A DNA stretch of 64,000 nucleotides, taken from Bacteroidota bacterium. GTDB taxonomy: Bacteria > Bacteroidota > Bacteroidia > Bacteroidales > SZUA-534. This document shows, one piece after another, positions 49,108 to 59,771 of this stretch. Numbering within the stretch: the first letter of the stretch is position 1; each line of letters opens with the position of its first letter. The stretch spans positions 85,411-149,410 of the forward strand of contig QKGS01000069.1 in assembly GCA_003250355.1 (NCBI GenBank), written 5' to 3'. Below the pieces are notes generated by a model that saw nothing but the letters and a program-made list of their open reading frames with translations, made no database searches and was not told the origin of the DNA. The position numbers and the translations under genes are program-made.

Positions 49108-51130
49108 GGAAATTTTTATCAGGGCTAATAAAACTAAGCTCTCCTTTGTTGTTTTCAGCCATAAGAATCATCCCTTGTGATTCAATTCCTTTAATATTTC
49201 TTGGAGCAAGGTTAATAAGAATACTAACTTTTTTGCCAATAACATCTTCCGGATTATAGCTTTCGGCAATACCCGAAACTACTGTTCGTTTATCAATACC
49301 CGTGTCAACAATAAGTTTCAGAAGTTTTTTTGTTTTAGGAACTCTTTCGGCTTCAAGAATTGTAGCTGTTCTAATATCCATTTTCATAAAATCATCGAAC
49401 GCACATTCTTCTTTTGCCGGAGCAGCTTTGCAATTTGCAGCGTTGCTCTCCTTTGTTGCAAGTAACTTATTAATTTGAGCTTCAATATCGGTGTCTTCTA
49501 TTCTGTCGAAAAGTAGGAATGGTTTATCGATATTGTGACCTGCAGGTATAATATTAGGGCTTCCCAGATTATCCCAATTTTGCTTTTTTATATTAAGTAT
49601 TGTCCTTATTTTTTCTGTTGTAAAAGGCAAAAATGGTTCAAAAGCAATAGAAATATTAGCTGTTATTTGCAAACTAATATTCATAATGGTTTCAACCCTT
49701 TTTTCATCGGTTTTTACAACTATCCATGGTTCAGTATCGGCCAAATATTTATTACCTAATCGGGCAAGATTCATGGCCTCTTTCAATGCTTCACGAAAAC
49801 GGAAACTTTCGAGCGACGACTCAATTTTTTCTTTGAATGTTAACAGTTCTGCAAGTGTTTCTTTATCGAAATTGGTAAGCTCTCCCAAAACTGGCACTTT
49901 ACCATTGTAATACTTTTGAGTAAGAACAGTAGAGCGGTTTACAAAGTTGCCTAAAATAGCTACCAGTTCGCTGTTGTTACGTGCCTGAAAGTCTTTCCAT
50001 GTAAAATCGTTATCTTTTGTTTCGGGCATATTAGCCGACAATGTATAACGCAGTACATCTTGTTTGTCGGGAAAATCGACAAGGTACTCATGTAGCCAAA
50101 CAGCCCAATTGCGCGAGGTTGATATTTTATCGTTTTCCAAATTTAAAAATTCATTTCCGGGAACATTGTCGGGCAAAATGAAATCGCCGTGCCCTTTGAG
50201 CATCGACGGGAATATTATGCAGTGAAATACAATGTTATCTTTACCTATAAAATGAAGTAGTTTAGTATCATTGCTTTGCCAGTATGGTTTCCAGTCTTTA
50301 CCATTTTGTTCGGCCCACTCAATAGTATTTGAAATATAGCCAATAGGAGCATCGAACCATACGTACAATACTTTTCCTTCGGCACCTTCAACAGGAACAG
50401 GCACGCCCCAGTTAAGGTCACGGCTTACTGCACGCGGTTGCAATCCGGCATCGAGCCAGCTTTTGCACTGCCCGTATACATTAGCTTTCCACTCTTTATG
50501 CTCTTCAAGTATCCATTGTTTAAGAAATTCTTCGTCTTTATCTAGGGGCAAATACCAGTGTTTAGTCTCTTTTTTTACAGGTGCGCTTCCGCTCAAAGTC
50601 GATTTAGGATTAACTAAATCCATTGGGCTGAGCGATGTTCCACAAGCTTCGCATTGGTCGCCATAAGCACCATCGGCATTACACTTCGGACAGGTTCCAA
50701 CAATGTATCTGTCGGCTAAAAATTGTTTTGCCTCTTGGTCGTAATACTGCTCCGATGTTTTTTCAATAAGCTTCCCTTTATCGTAAAGCTTTTTAAAGAA
50801 ATCGCCGGCGGTTTTTTTATGTGTTTCCGATGTTGTACGTGAATATATATCGAACGAAATGCCAAAATCTTCGAACGATTTTTTAATAATGCCATGATAC
50901 CGGTTAACAATATCTTGTGGAGTTACACCTTCATTTTTTGCCTTAATAGTAATAGGAACACCGTGCTCGTCGGAGCCTCCCACAAAAAGAACATCTTTAC
51001 CTTTTTCGCGCAAATAGCGAACATAAATATCGGCTGGTACATAAACACCGGCCAAATGACCAATATGAACAGGGCCATTGGCATATGGTAAAGCTGACGT
51101 TACTGTATAACGTTTAAATTCTTTTGTCAT
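49085..51130 (-). CDS. metG: Methionyl-tRNA synthetase with C-terminal tRNA-binding domain
   Basis: 681 aa; [38 protein letters not shown] zinc site, [11 protein letters not shown] (KMSKS variant), EMAP-like tail. Confidence 0.96.
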   Translation of the reverse strand: MTKEFKRYTVTSALPYANGPVHIGHLAGVYVPADIYVRYLREKGKDVLFVGGSDEHGVPITIKAKNEGVTPQDIVNRYHGIIKKSFEDFGISFDIYSRTTSETHKKTAGDFFKKLYDKGKLIEKTSEQYYDQEAKQFLADRYIVGTCPKCNADGAYGDQCEACGTSLSPMDLVNPKSTLSGSAPVKKETKHWYLPLDKDEEFLKQWILEEHKEWKANVYGQCKSWLDAGLQPRAVSRDLNWGVPVPVEGAEGKVLYVWFDAPIGYISNTIEWAEQNGKDWKPYWQSNDTKLLHFIGKDNIVFHCIIFPSMLKGHGDFILPDNVPGNEFLNLENDKISTSRNWAVWLHEYLVDFPDKQDVLRYTLSANMPETKDNDFTWKDFQARNNSELVAILGNFVNRSTVLTQKYYNGKVPVLGELTNFDKETLAELLTFKEKIESSLESFRFREALKEAMNLARLGNKYLADTEPWIVVKTDEKRVETIMNISLQITANISIAFEPFLPFTTEKIRTILNIKKQNWDNLGSPNIIPAGHNIDKPFLLFDRIEDTDIEAQINKLLATKESNAANCKAAPAKEECAFDDFMKMDIRTATILEAERVPKTKKLLKLIVDTGIDKRTVVSGIAESYNPEDVIGKKVSILINLAPRNIKGIESQGMILMAENNKGELSFISPDKNFPNGSEVR

Positions 51131-51216
51131 CGACTAAAAATCTTTAAAAATTTGTGGAGTGCAAATATAGAAAAATAGTACCAATGTAGGTTAAGAGGAA
51201 GTTGATTAAAGGGGCA

Positions 51217-53487
51217 TTATTTTTTATCACTTACAGTATTTGTATCTGATTTTAAATTATTATCGGGAAATGTAATGGTAACAGTAGTGCCCATACCTGA
51301 TTCCGATTTGAAAGTTATATTGCCTTTGTGGTTGCTAATAATTTTATATGTAATGGATAAACCAAGTCCGGTACCTTCATTTGGCTCTTTGGTGGTAAAA
51401 AACGGGTCGAATATTTTTTTAATATTTTCCTTCGGAATACCTATCCCTGTATCGATTATTTTTATTTCCCACCCTTTTACTCTCTTCGATGTTTTTATTT
51501 TTATCTCTCCTTTATCTTTTATAGCCTGAACCGAGTTTGACAGAATATTTAAAAATGCCTGATGTAGTTTGCCGTCATTACCAGTAATAACCGGAGGGGT
51601 TGTTGAATATACTTTAACAAGCTTAATCTTATATTTTATTTGGTTTTCAAGCATTACAAGGCAATTGTTTATAATTAAATGTAAGTCGCATCTTTCATTC
51701 ATCTCTTCGCTTTGTCTGCTAAAATGATTTAAACTTTCAACTATTTTCGACACCCGGTTTACTCCATCTTTAACACTCTCAAGAACCGGCATTAGCTTTT
51801 CGCTTTTCTCTTTCATATTCGACGATATAAAGCGTTCAATTGCAATAGCTCCACCGCTGATAAAATTCAAGGGGTTGTTTATTTCATGTGCAACACCGGC
51901 CGAAAGTATACCTAGCGATGCCATTTTTTCCGATTCAACCAATTGCTGTTGTGCAATATTTAAATCGTTAAGTGTTTTTTCGAGCTTTTCTTTATTAAGA
52001 GTAAGAGCTTTGTTGTTTTTACGCAGTTCATCGTTTGCCAGTCCAAGTTCTTCGGTACGTTTTTCAACCAAATTTTCAAGGTTTACCCTGTATTTCTCCA
52101 GCTCTTTCTCTATCTCCTTTTTTTCTGAAATATCTATTGTTGAACCTATTATAACAACATCGTCTTCCATTACCAAAGGGCTTGTAGATAGTATTAAGTA
52201 TGTACTTATATCGTTTTTCGATACTAATACCTCGCGGTTTCTTAAACTTCCAAATGTTGTTAAATCGTATACCTCGCCACCATCAAGCCCGTGAATAATT
52301 TTTATTCCCAGTTCATGGTTTATTTTACCAACAAACTCTTCGCGTTCTAGCCCAAAAGTAAAAGCGTATGCATGATTAACCATTAGGTATCTGCCATTGC
52401 GGTCTTGTAAAAAAACGCCATTGGGACTTAGGTCAACTAAATTTCTGAACCGTTCTTCACTTTCGCGCAAAAGTTTTTCGGCTTCATGTTGTTTATCAAT
52501 ATCTATTACCAACCCTCTTACACCTACAGGTTCACTGTTTTGTATTATTAACGATGAATATATTGAAATTTTAAACTCACTTCCGTTTTTCTTAACAGCA
52601 GTATATTTGTTACCATTACTCTTAAGCCCCGACAGTAATGACTGAAAGTTATATTTTGCATCTTCAATTTCCGACTCCCGTATTACCTGAAATATATTCA
52701 ACCCTTTTTTAATGTCTTCATTCGAATAGCCAAACATTTCATAGCCTATTTCATTGAAATAAGTAATGTTGCCGTTAATATCACATTCAAATATTAGCTG
52801 AGGTAACATATCGGTCATAATCCGATATTTTTTTTCACTTTGCAATAATGCTTCCTCAGTTTGTTTTAGCTTTCTTATTTCAGAATCGGCCTTGTCAAAT
52901 ATTCGCTGATTTAATCGATAAAACATATATGATATTAAAGCAAGAAAAATAAATGGAACAATAATATCAATTAACTGAACCATTTGAACTTTACCAATAT
53001 CAATAATATTGCCAAGGAAAATAAATGAAAATATAATTGCGGCAAGAATATTTGTAGTTAAGTATAGTATTACCGACCATTTCGACTTTGTAGCTGAATA
53101 TGGTAATAATATTATTAATCCGGTTAAAAATATGTATGCCTCAATTCGAGACACCGAACTATCTTTGTTAAATCCTATAATTGAAATAGTTATTAACAGC
53201 AAGCATAGCATTAAACTTATCATTGCAATTTTTATATGCCCTTTGCGAATAAAAATACAACCTGTTATTATCGCAGGAGCTATTGTTAATTCTACAATCA
53301 TAAGAGTATTAATATATTCAACAGTTGAGCTAAAGAATATATCTATTAAAAAAATGAATATTGTAATAACAGTAATTGCTATACATAATTTATACAATAA
53401 AGCTGCTTTCAACTTGTCGGAGAAAGCTTTGTCAATATGCAAATTATTGTATTTACCTGTCTTATTATTAGAAAGTTTAGAATACAT
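51217..53487 (-). CDS. Membrane PAS-domain sensor histidine kinase
   Basis: 756 aa; N-terminal TM helices, two PAS regions, H-box GVAHEINNPLNFISGG, GTGLGLSITYKII. Confidence 0.92.
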   Translation of the reverse strand: MYSKLSNNKTGKYNNLHIDKAFSDKLKAALLYKLCIAITVITIFIFLIDIFFSSTVEYINTLMIVELTIAPAIITGCIFIRKGHIKIAMISLMLCLLLITISIIGFNKDSSVSRIEAYIFLTGLIILLPYSATKSKWSVILYLTTNILAAIIFSFIFLGNIIDIGKVQMVQLIDIIVPFIFLALISYMFYRLNQRIFDKADSEIRKLKQTEEALLQSEKKYRIMTDMLPQLIFECDINGNITYFNEIGYEMFGYSNEDIKKGLNIFQVIRESEIEDAKYNFQSLLSGLKSNGNKYTAVKKNGSEFKISIYSSLIIQNSEPVGVRGLVIDIDKQHEAEKLLRESEERFRNLVDLSPNGVFLQDRNGRYLMVNHAYAFTFGLEREEFVGKINHELGIKIIHGLDGGEVYDLTTFGSLRNREVLVSKNDISTYLILSTSPLVMEDDVVIIGSTIDISEKKEIEKELEKYRVNLENLVEKRTEELGLANDELRKNNKALTLNKEKLEKTLNDLNIAQQQLVESEKMASLGILSAGVAHEINNPLNFISGGAIAIERFISSNMKEKSEKLMPVLESVKDGVNRVSKIVESLNHFSRQSEEMNERCDLHLIINNCLVMLENQIKYKIKLVKVYSTTPPVITGNDGKLHQAFLNILSNSVQAIKDKGEIKIKTSKRVKGWEIKIIDTGIGIPKENIKKIFDPFFTTKEPNEGTGLGLSITYKIISNHKGNITFKSESGMGTTVTITFPDNNLKSDTNTVSDKK

Positions 53488-53654
53488 TTATACTTGAGGG
53501 TTAATTAAAAATAAATATACAAAAAACAGTTTGATTAGGGTTTAATACGATACCTACAAAAGTTGTTAAAGAACATATTTTTATTATTTGGTACACTGTA
53601 CTTTTAGTTTACAATGTCAATTTATTGGCATTTAAAATGTTTCGATTTTTATAA

Positions 53655-53662
53655 TAATTTTG
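53655..53662 (+). promoter_or_regulatory. Possible Bacteroidota -7 element (TAATTTTG) before the LD-carboxypeptidase gene
   Basis: TAnnTTTG match 26 nt before the ATG. Confidence 0.3.
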
Positions 53663-53688
53663 CCACTCACATATAAAAGTTTCCACTT

Positions 53689-54585
53689 ATGATAATTCCA
53701 CCATATTTAAAGCAAGGCGATAAAGTTGGCATAATAGCACCTGCCCGGCATATTGAACAGAGCAAATACGAATCTATTATTAATATTTTAACCCGTTATG
53801 GATTTAATACTGTTCGTGGTAATACTACATATTTGGAGTATGGTCCGTTTGCAGGTACCGATACCGAAAGAGCGGCCGATTTACAAAGTATGATCAATGA
53901 CCCTTCAATTAATGCAATATTTTGTCTCAGAGGAGGTTATGGTACAGTACGCATAATTGATAAAATTGATTTTTCATTTCTTAAAGAGAACCCTAAATGG
54001 ATAATCGGATTCAGTGATATAACCATACTTCATAACGTATTGCACAATGCAGGTATAGTTTCCGTTCACGGGCAAATGCCTCTTAACTTCGCCGAAAGAA
54101 CAGAAAACAAAGGTCTCGACAAGCTTATAAGTGCATTAAAAGGTGAAAGCGTTAATTATAGAATAGAAATGTTTAAATTAAACAGAGTCGGAGTATCGTC
54201 GGCATATTTGGTTGGCGGCAATGTTGCTATACTAAGCAGCTTAATAGGTACACCATACGATATAAATACCGATGGCAAAATTCTGTTTATTGAAGAAGTG
54301 GGTGAATACCTGTACCGATTTGACAGATTAATGTATCATTTAAAATTAAGTGGTAAGTTAAGCAAGCTAAAGGGGCTTATTGTAGGAGGCTTAACCGATA
54401 TGAAAGATAATATTCCTGAATTTGGTCAATCGGTTGAAGAAATAGTACACGATTTAGTTAAAGAATATAACTACCCTGTTTGTTTCAATTTCCCGGCAGG
54501 ACATATTAAAGAGAATTTTCCACTTATTTTCGGAAAGAAAATAAAAATGGATATTTCTGAAAACAGCTCTGTAATAAGTTTTTAA
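53689..54585 (+). CDS. LD-carboxypeptidase (peptidase S66 family)
   Basis: 298 aa; GDKVGIIAPA, FCLRGGYGTVRIID, IIGFSDITILHN, LFIEEVGEYLYRFDRLMYHL. Confidence 0.93.
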   Translation: MIIPPYLKQGDKVGIIAPARHIEQSKYESIINILTRYGFNTVRGNTTYLEYGPFAGTDTERAADLQSMINDPSINAIFCLRGGYGTVRIIDKIDFSFLKENPKWIIGFSDITILHNVLHNAGIVSVHGQMPLNFAERTENKGLDKLISALKGESVNYRIEMFKLNRVGVSSAYLVGGNVAILSSLIGTPYDINTDGKILFIEEVGEYLYRFDRLMYHLKLSGKLSKLKGLIVGGLTDMKDNIPEFGQSVEEIVHDLVKEYNYPVCFNFPAGHIKENFPLIFGKKIKMDISENSSVISF

Positions 54586-54600
54586 AAAATTTATTACAGT

Positions 54601-55503
54601 TTATTTAAGGTCAAGCGATTTTGTCCCAATGGTATGGCCATCGCAAAAAATATCAACCTTATATGTTCCTGAAATCAATGGCTCACCGGTATTTTCATAA
54701 TAAACAATACCATCTACTGCTAAACCTTCATAATTAATTTCACGAACAGCCGAATAGGCTATTTGCTCACCTTCGTAGCTAAAAGTATTTTCTTCACTAT
54801 TCAATAGTATATGGTTCTCAGGATTGGTAAAGCGAACATAAATATTTTTTTTACCTTGCGGAGCTATTGGATTCTCATCGAGAGTAAACGCAATAGCAAG
54901 GCGTAAAACCTTCTTTGCTTTGTCGGTTGGCTTACCTTTATGATTGTACGATTCAAAGCTCATATTTATAGCCCTAATAACCGAAGCTATTGCAACCTTT
55001 TCTTTTTCAGCCTCTAAAGTTTGTGAAAGTTCAGTCGACTTCTTCCTTTCGGTATAAAATTGCTCTTTAATCTCCTTATTTTCAGCCCTTAGTGCAATAT
55101 TCGACTGATTCAATGAATCTATTTGAACTATGAAACTTTTCATAATATCGCGAAGGGTTTTTAGTTCCTTTTCGTATTTTTTTATTTGTTCTTTATTTTG
55201 AGCTTTTGTTGAGCGTAGTTCAGCCATAATTTGCTTAATACGTTCACGCTCCTGAGTCAATTGACTATTAATAGAATCGTTCGATGCTTCAAGATCTTCG
55301 TATTCGTTGAGCAAATCTTGGTACTCATAAGTTAACTCAAGCTTTTCATTGCTTACAGTTTCTATTATTTGATCGCTCTGTTGAGTCTCAAAATAGTGGT
55401 ATACTCCAAAACTAACTAACAGGAGACAAAGAATAATTATTACTATATTTTTCTTTCTTCCATTACCTGAATTACCTGCACTAAACTCTTTAATATTATC
55501 CAC
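54601..55503 (-). CDS. Membrane-anchored coiled-coil hypothetical protein
   Basis: 300 aa; one N-terminal TM helix, long heptad-rich coil, globular C-terminal beta domain. Confidence 0.65.
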   Translation of the reverse strand: MDNIKEFSAGNSGNGRKKNIVIIILCLLLVSFGVYHYFETQQSDQIIETVSNEKLELTYEYQDLLNEYEDLEASNDSINSQLTQERERIKQIMAELRSTKAQNKEQIKKYEKELKTLRDIMKSFIVQIDSLNQSNIALRAENKEIKEQFYTERKKSTELSQTLEAEKEKVAIASVIRAINMSFESYNHKGKPTDKAKKVLRLAIAFTLDENPIAPQGKKNIYVRFTNPENHILLNSEENTFSYEGEQIAYSAVREINYEGLAVDGIVYYENTGEPLISGTYKVDIFCDGHTIGTKSLDLK

Positions 55504-55630
55504 AATTGTATGTTTTTAAGAACCGCACAAATTTATTATGTTTTTTGAAAAAACCAATGTATGAGTGTATTATAAAACATAATGATTTGAATGGAGCAGG
55601 GTTTTATGATCATGAAATGTTTAGTATATT

Positions 55631-56277
55631 GTGTTCAAACTATTAAATAATGTGATTATGAAAACGATTCTTTACTTATCACTTGTTGCCACTTTAGGGT
55701 TTATGAGCTGCAACAAAGACGAAACAAAAACCAATCAGCTTACAGAAAGCAAGCTGGTTCCCGAAACATTTAAGGTAGACGTGCCTTCATCAATTAGTTC
55801 ATTAAACATTGCTAAAGGTGCTGCAATAGAAGTAAGCCCGGTAAGTGGAAACGAATTGTACAAACACTTGAGAAATTTTGTTGCTGTTGGCGAATCGGCT
55901 GCCGATGTTGTAGAGCAAACATTAGATGCAGTAGCAATATTTATAAAAATAGATAAAGAACTTACAGTAACATTGGAGTGGCAGAGGTTGGTTTTCCGGC
56001 TATTAATTTAAACAGCTCTTTGAGAGATGATATTCTTAAAAAACCTTCAATAAAAAATGTTTTAACCAATGAAATAAATGCGGTTGCTAATATTCCTGCT
56101 AATATACAGTCGCTAATATTAGCCGATACAGAAGCACCGGGTTTTTTCGATGCTAACGGATTCAAAGCAGCAGGAACTGCCCCTGCCAATTCATACAATG
56201 AACTGGTTACGGCAATTAAAGCTCTAACACCATACAATCCATACACCATCATGGATTTAACTATTGATTTGGAATAA
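55631..56277 (+). pseudogene. Putative lipoprotein gene split over two frames (55631..56011 and 55978..56277)
   Basis: First ORF has a signal peptide/lipobox (ATLGFMSCNKDE); second ORF in the -1 frame has no start or signal of its own and reads like a protein C-terminus. Confidence 0.55.
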
Positions 56278-56426
56278 TAATTAAAAACAATAACTGTATC
56301 TATAATTGTTTCACCGAATAATAAAACACGTTAACCGATTAAATATTGGTATCATACATTCATAATTATATTTTTGAATCGGATATTAGAAATAATGTCG
56401 GCATTTAAAAACTTAAAAATTTAGCT

Positions 56427-57170
56427 ATGTATACCAATATGCACGAAAAACGGGAGCGACACTGCTCAAAAAAGGATGGTATTCCAATTCTTGGATTCGG
56501 ACTTATAGCAATAGGGTCAGTATTTTTATTCGATAAGTTGGGATTAATTGACGATTATTGGAGAAGCATAATTATAAGTTGGAAATCGCTGTTGATATTT
56601 CTTGGAATTATTAATTTGTTTAAACATAATTCACGTTTACCCGGTATTGTACTAATAATTATAGGTTCAGCATTTATGCTTCCCGAATTAGTTGATATAT
56701 CATTTGAAATAAAGCAACTGATATGGCCTGTAGTATTGATACTGATAGGTGTAGCAATAGTTGGGAAAGCCCGCAATTTCAAAAAGAGAGAGTTCAAAAC
56801 ACAGTTAGGCTCTACCGATACCGACGATCGGCTTGAAGAGGTTGCAATATTTGGTGGAGGCAAACGGGTAGTTACAAATAAAAACCTTAAGGGGGGTTCA
56901 ATAACTGCAATATTTGGCGGCCTTGAAATAGACCTTTCGGAGGCCGACCTGCACGATGACGTAACATACCTTGAGGTTACAGCAATATTAGGTGGGGTGT
57001 CATTAATGGTAAAACCGGAGTGGGACGTTCAGGTGCAGGTTAATACTATATTAGGTGGATTTTCCGATGAACGACGCATTTACAAAAGTGATAGCAACAC
57101 TACTACTGCAAAAAAACTTATAATAAAAGGTTCTGCAATATTTGGAGGTGGGGAAGTTAAGTCGTACTAA
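56427..57170 (+). CDS. LiaF-like / DUF5668 membrane protein
   Basis: 247 aa; four TM segments, then VAIFGGGKRVVTNKNLKGGSITAIFGGLEIDLSEADL typical of the LiaF C-terminal domain. Confidence 0.85.
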   Translation: MYTNMHEKRERHCSKKDGIPILGFGLIAIGSVFLFDKLGLIDDYWRSIIISWKSLLIFLGIINLFKHNSRLPGIVLIIIGSAFMLPELVDISFEIKQLIWPVVLILIGVAIVGKARNFKKREFKTQLGSTDTDDRLEEVAIFGGGKRVVTNKNLKGGSITAIFGGLEIDLSEADLHDDVTYLEVTAILGGVSLMVKPEWDVQVQVNTILGGFSDERRIYKSDSNTTTAKKLIIKGSAIFGGGEVKSY

Positions 57171-57259
57171 ACAGCTGAAAACTAAAGAAATAACAATGGT
57201 AACAAATAGCTATTAATATAGTACTTATTGCTCCCCATTGAAAATAAAAATGTAACTAG

Positions 57260-58315
57260 ATGAAACACCCCATATCGCAAAAAACCAGGTATCTGCTTGT
57301 ATATTTTGGCATATGGTCTCTTATTACAGCTGTGCATATAGCCAATATGCATATTGTTAACAGTTTGTCGTTTTATGCAGCATTTATTGATGCAACTATA
57401 TCGAACGGATTGTTTTCGTTAGTAGGATTAGCTCTTTGGTATCCGGTTTTATATACTAATTCGGGACGGCTTTCTTATGTTAGCTTAATAGTGAACCATG
57501 TAAGCATATTATGTGTAGTTCTTATATTTTGGATAAGTACACTCTCATTTTTCTCAAATATTGCACTTAAAAATATTGAGGAATATGTAATATTTATAGA
57601 GCGCAGTAAATTATCGTGGAGAATTTTTACAGGTATTTTTTACTATGTGCTTATTGTAATGGTGTACTATTTATACATATATGCAATTGACTTGCAAATG
57701 CGTTCGGTGCAGGAATCGAAACTAAAAGAAAAAATAAAAGAAGCTGAATTACAAACACTTAAATCGCAAATAAATCCACACTTTTTGTTTAACGGGCTTA
57801 ATTCTATTAGTTCACTTACATTGAGCGACCCCGAACGAGCTCACGACATGATTATTAAATTATCGGGGTTTTTAAGGTATTCATTGGCTCACGACCCCAA
57901 TAAGCTTATACCGCTTAAAAGCGAAATAGAAAATATGGAGTCGTATGTAGCTGTTGAAAAAACACGTTTTGGAGATAAGTTAATATTTGAAAAAGAAGTT
58001 TGTAAAGGATGTGACAATAAGAACGTCCCATTTTTAATATTACAACCGCTAATTGAAAATGCAATAAAACACGGAGTGTACGAAAGTACAAAACCTGTGG
58101 TTATAAAGTTGTTTTGCAAAGAAACAACCGACGACAAATTGCTGATAGCTGTTTCAAATAATTTTGACCCTGATGCAGTTCCAAGAAAAGGGACAGGCAC
58201 AGGGATAAAAAATATTAAAGAACGGTTGAAAATAATATACCAAATGGACGAATTATTGACGATAAAAAAAACCGATAATTATTTTGAGGTAACTCTGGTT
58301 ATACCTAAAGCATAA
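57260..58315 (+). CDS. LytS-type sensor histidine kinase (His_kinase family)
   Basis: 351 aa; TM region, LKSQINPHFLFNGLNSISSL, PFLILQPLIENAIKHG, GTGTGIKNIKERL. Confidence 0.94.
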   Translation: MKHPISQKTRYLLVYFGIWSLITAVHIANMHIVNSLSFYAAFIDATISNGLFSLVGLALWYPVLYTNSGRLSYVSLIVNHVSILCVVLIFWISTLSFFSNIALKNIEEYVIFIERSKLSWRIFTGIFYYVLIVMVYYLYIYAIDLQMRSVQESKLKEKIKEAELQTLKSQINPHFLFNGLNSISSLTLSDPERAHDMIIKLSGFLRYSLAHDPNKLIPLKSEIENMESYVAVEKTRFGDKLIFEKEVCKGCDNKNVPFLILQPLIENAIKHGVYESTKPVVIKLFCKETTDDKLLIAVSNNFDPDAVPRKGTGTGIKNIKERLKIIYQMDELLTIKKTDNYFEVTLVIPKA

Positions 58316-58343
58316 TGAGTATTCACAACTAATATCAAAAGCT

Positions 58344-59090
58344 ATGAAAGTAATAATAATAGAAGATGAAGCACCTGCACGTGATATTGTAAAAACATTT
58401 TTGAAAAGTGTACCGGAGATTGAAATGGTTGGTGAGTACGATAATGGATTTGACGGCATGAAGGGTATAAAAACTCATAACCCCGATTTAGTATTTCTCG
58501 ATGTTCAAATGCCTAAAATAACCGGTTTTGAAATGCTCGAATTAATGGACGAAACACCTGAAATAATTTTTACAACCGCATACGACCAATATGCTATAAA
58601 AGCATTTGAACTAAATGCGGTTGATTATTTGTTGAAACCTTTTTCAAAAGACCGTTTTATTCAGGCTGTTGAGAAAGCAAAAATACGTTTAGAGTCTAAA
58701 ATAACAGATCATAGGAATAGTGTTAAAAAAATTCCTCAGTCACTTGATGAGAATGAGGAAAATATATTTCGCATTGTTGCAAAAAAGCGTGGCGATATTC
58801 ATGTTATACCGGTTGAAGATATTTTGTTCATAGAGGCTAAAGATGACTATGTAATGATATATTCAAAAGATGGTAAGTACCTGAAAGAAAAAACCATGAA
58901 GTATTACGAAACCCATCTCGATGGCTCTGAATTTGTACGTGTTCACCGATCGTATATATTACGAATCGACCAAGTTAAAAGACTCGAACCTTATGGTAAA
59001 TCGAGTTATTTGGCAATACTTAATAACGACCAAAAGGTAAATGTTAGCAGTAGCGGGTACAAAAAGCTAAAGGAGGTTTTGAATTTTTAG
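58344..59090 (+). CDS. LytTR-family response regulator
   Basis: 248 aa; receiver (DLVFLDVQMPKITGFEML) plus LytTR (ILFIEAKDDYVMIYSKDGKYLKEKTM, FVRVHRSYILRIDQVKRLEP). Confidence 0.95.
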   Translation: MKVIIIEDEAPARDIVKTFLKSVPEIEMVGEYDNGFDGMKGIKTHNPDLVFLDVQMPKITGFEMLELMDETPEIIFTTAYDQYAIKAFELNAVDYLLKPFSKDRFIQAVEKAKIRLESKITDHRNSVKKIPQSLDENEENIFRIVAKKRGDIHVIPVEDILFIEAKDDYVMIYSKDGKYLKEKTMKYYETHLDGSEFVRVHRSYILRIDQVKRLEPYGKSSYLAILNNDQKVNVSSSGYKKLKEVLNF

Positions 59091-59135
59091 AATGATTTTG
59101 TTCCTACTTTTTTAACTTAGCTTTCAGGTTTTATT

Positions 59136-59588
59136 CTATTGTTTTATTACTATCTCATAGTCAAATTCCATAGTTTGCTTATATACTGCAGCTACACCGC
59201 AATATTTTTCAATTGACATATCAACAGCTTTTTTTACTTTATCATCGGGTATATTACTACCTTCAAGTTCATATATAAGCTTTAACTTATCGAAATGTTT
59301 AGGGTGATCTTCTGTAAGATTTCCTTCAATCCTAATGTTTAGCGCTGTAAATTCAACCCGCATTTTTTTTAAAAGTGAAACCACATCCATACCTGTGCAA
59401 CCTCCCAGTGCAACAAGCATAAGAACCTTGGGGCGAGGCCCCGAATCATTGCCGCCTGCATCGGCAGGTGCATCAACTACAAGTTTATGACCGTCTATTT
59501 CGGTAGAAAATGCCATTCCACCTTCAAACTTCATATTTATCTCTTTTTTCATAATTGTATTGTTTTTCATTAAAACATTAAGATACAT
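59136..59588 (-). CDS. OsmC family protein
   Basis: 150 aa; GPRPKVLMLVALGGCTGMDVVSLLKKMR and second conserved Cys in EKYCGVAAVY. Confidence 0.92.
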   Translation of the reverse strand: MYLNVLMKNNTIMKKEINMKFEGGMAFSTEIDGHKLVVDAPADAGGNDSGPRPKVLMLVALGGCTGMDVVSLLKKMRVEFTALNIRIEGNLTEDHPKHFDKLKLIYELEGSNIPDDKVKKAVDMSIEKYCGVAAVYKQTMEFDYEIVIKQ

Positions 59589-59771
59589 AAAAAGTTAGGA
59601 TTCTTAGCTAAACCTATTTTAATGAGTTATAATTATTTATTCTTGTGAAAAATTGTCATTGGTAGCTTTTTGCCGGCAATCTATATTAATTGAGCAGCTT
59701 ATTTAAAAGCAATCACTATTGAATATTGCTTTTATTACACGTATGTTTAGTATAATTGTATTATTAAATAA

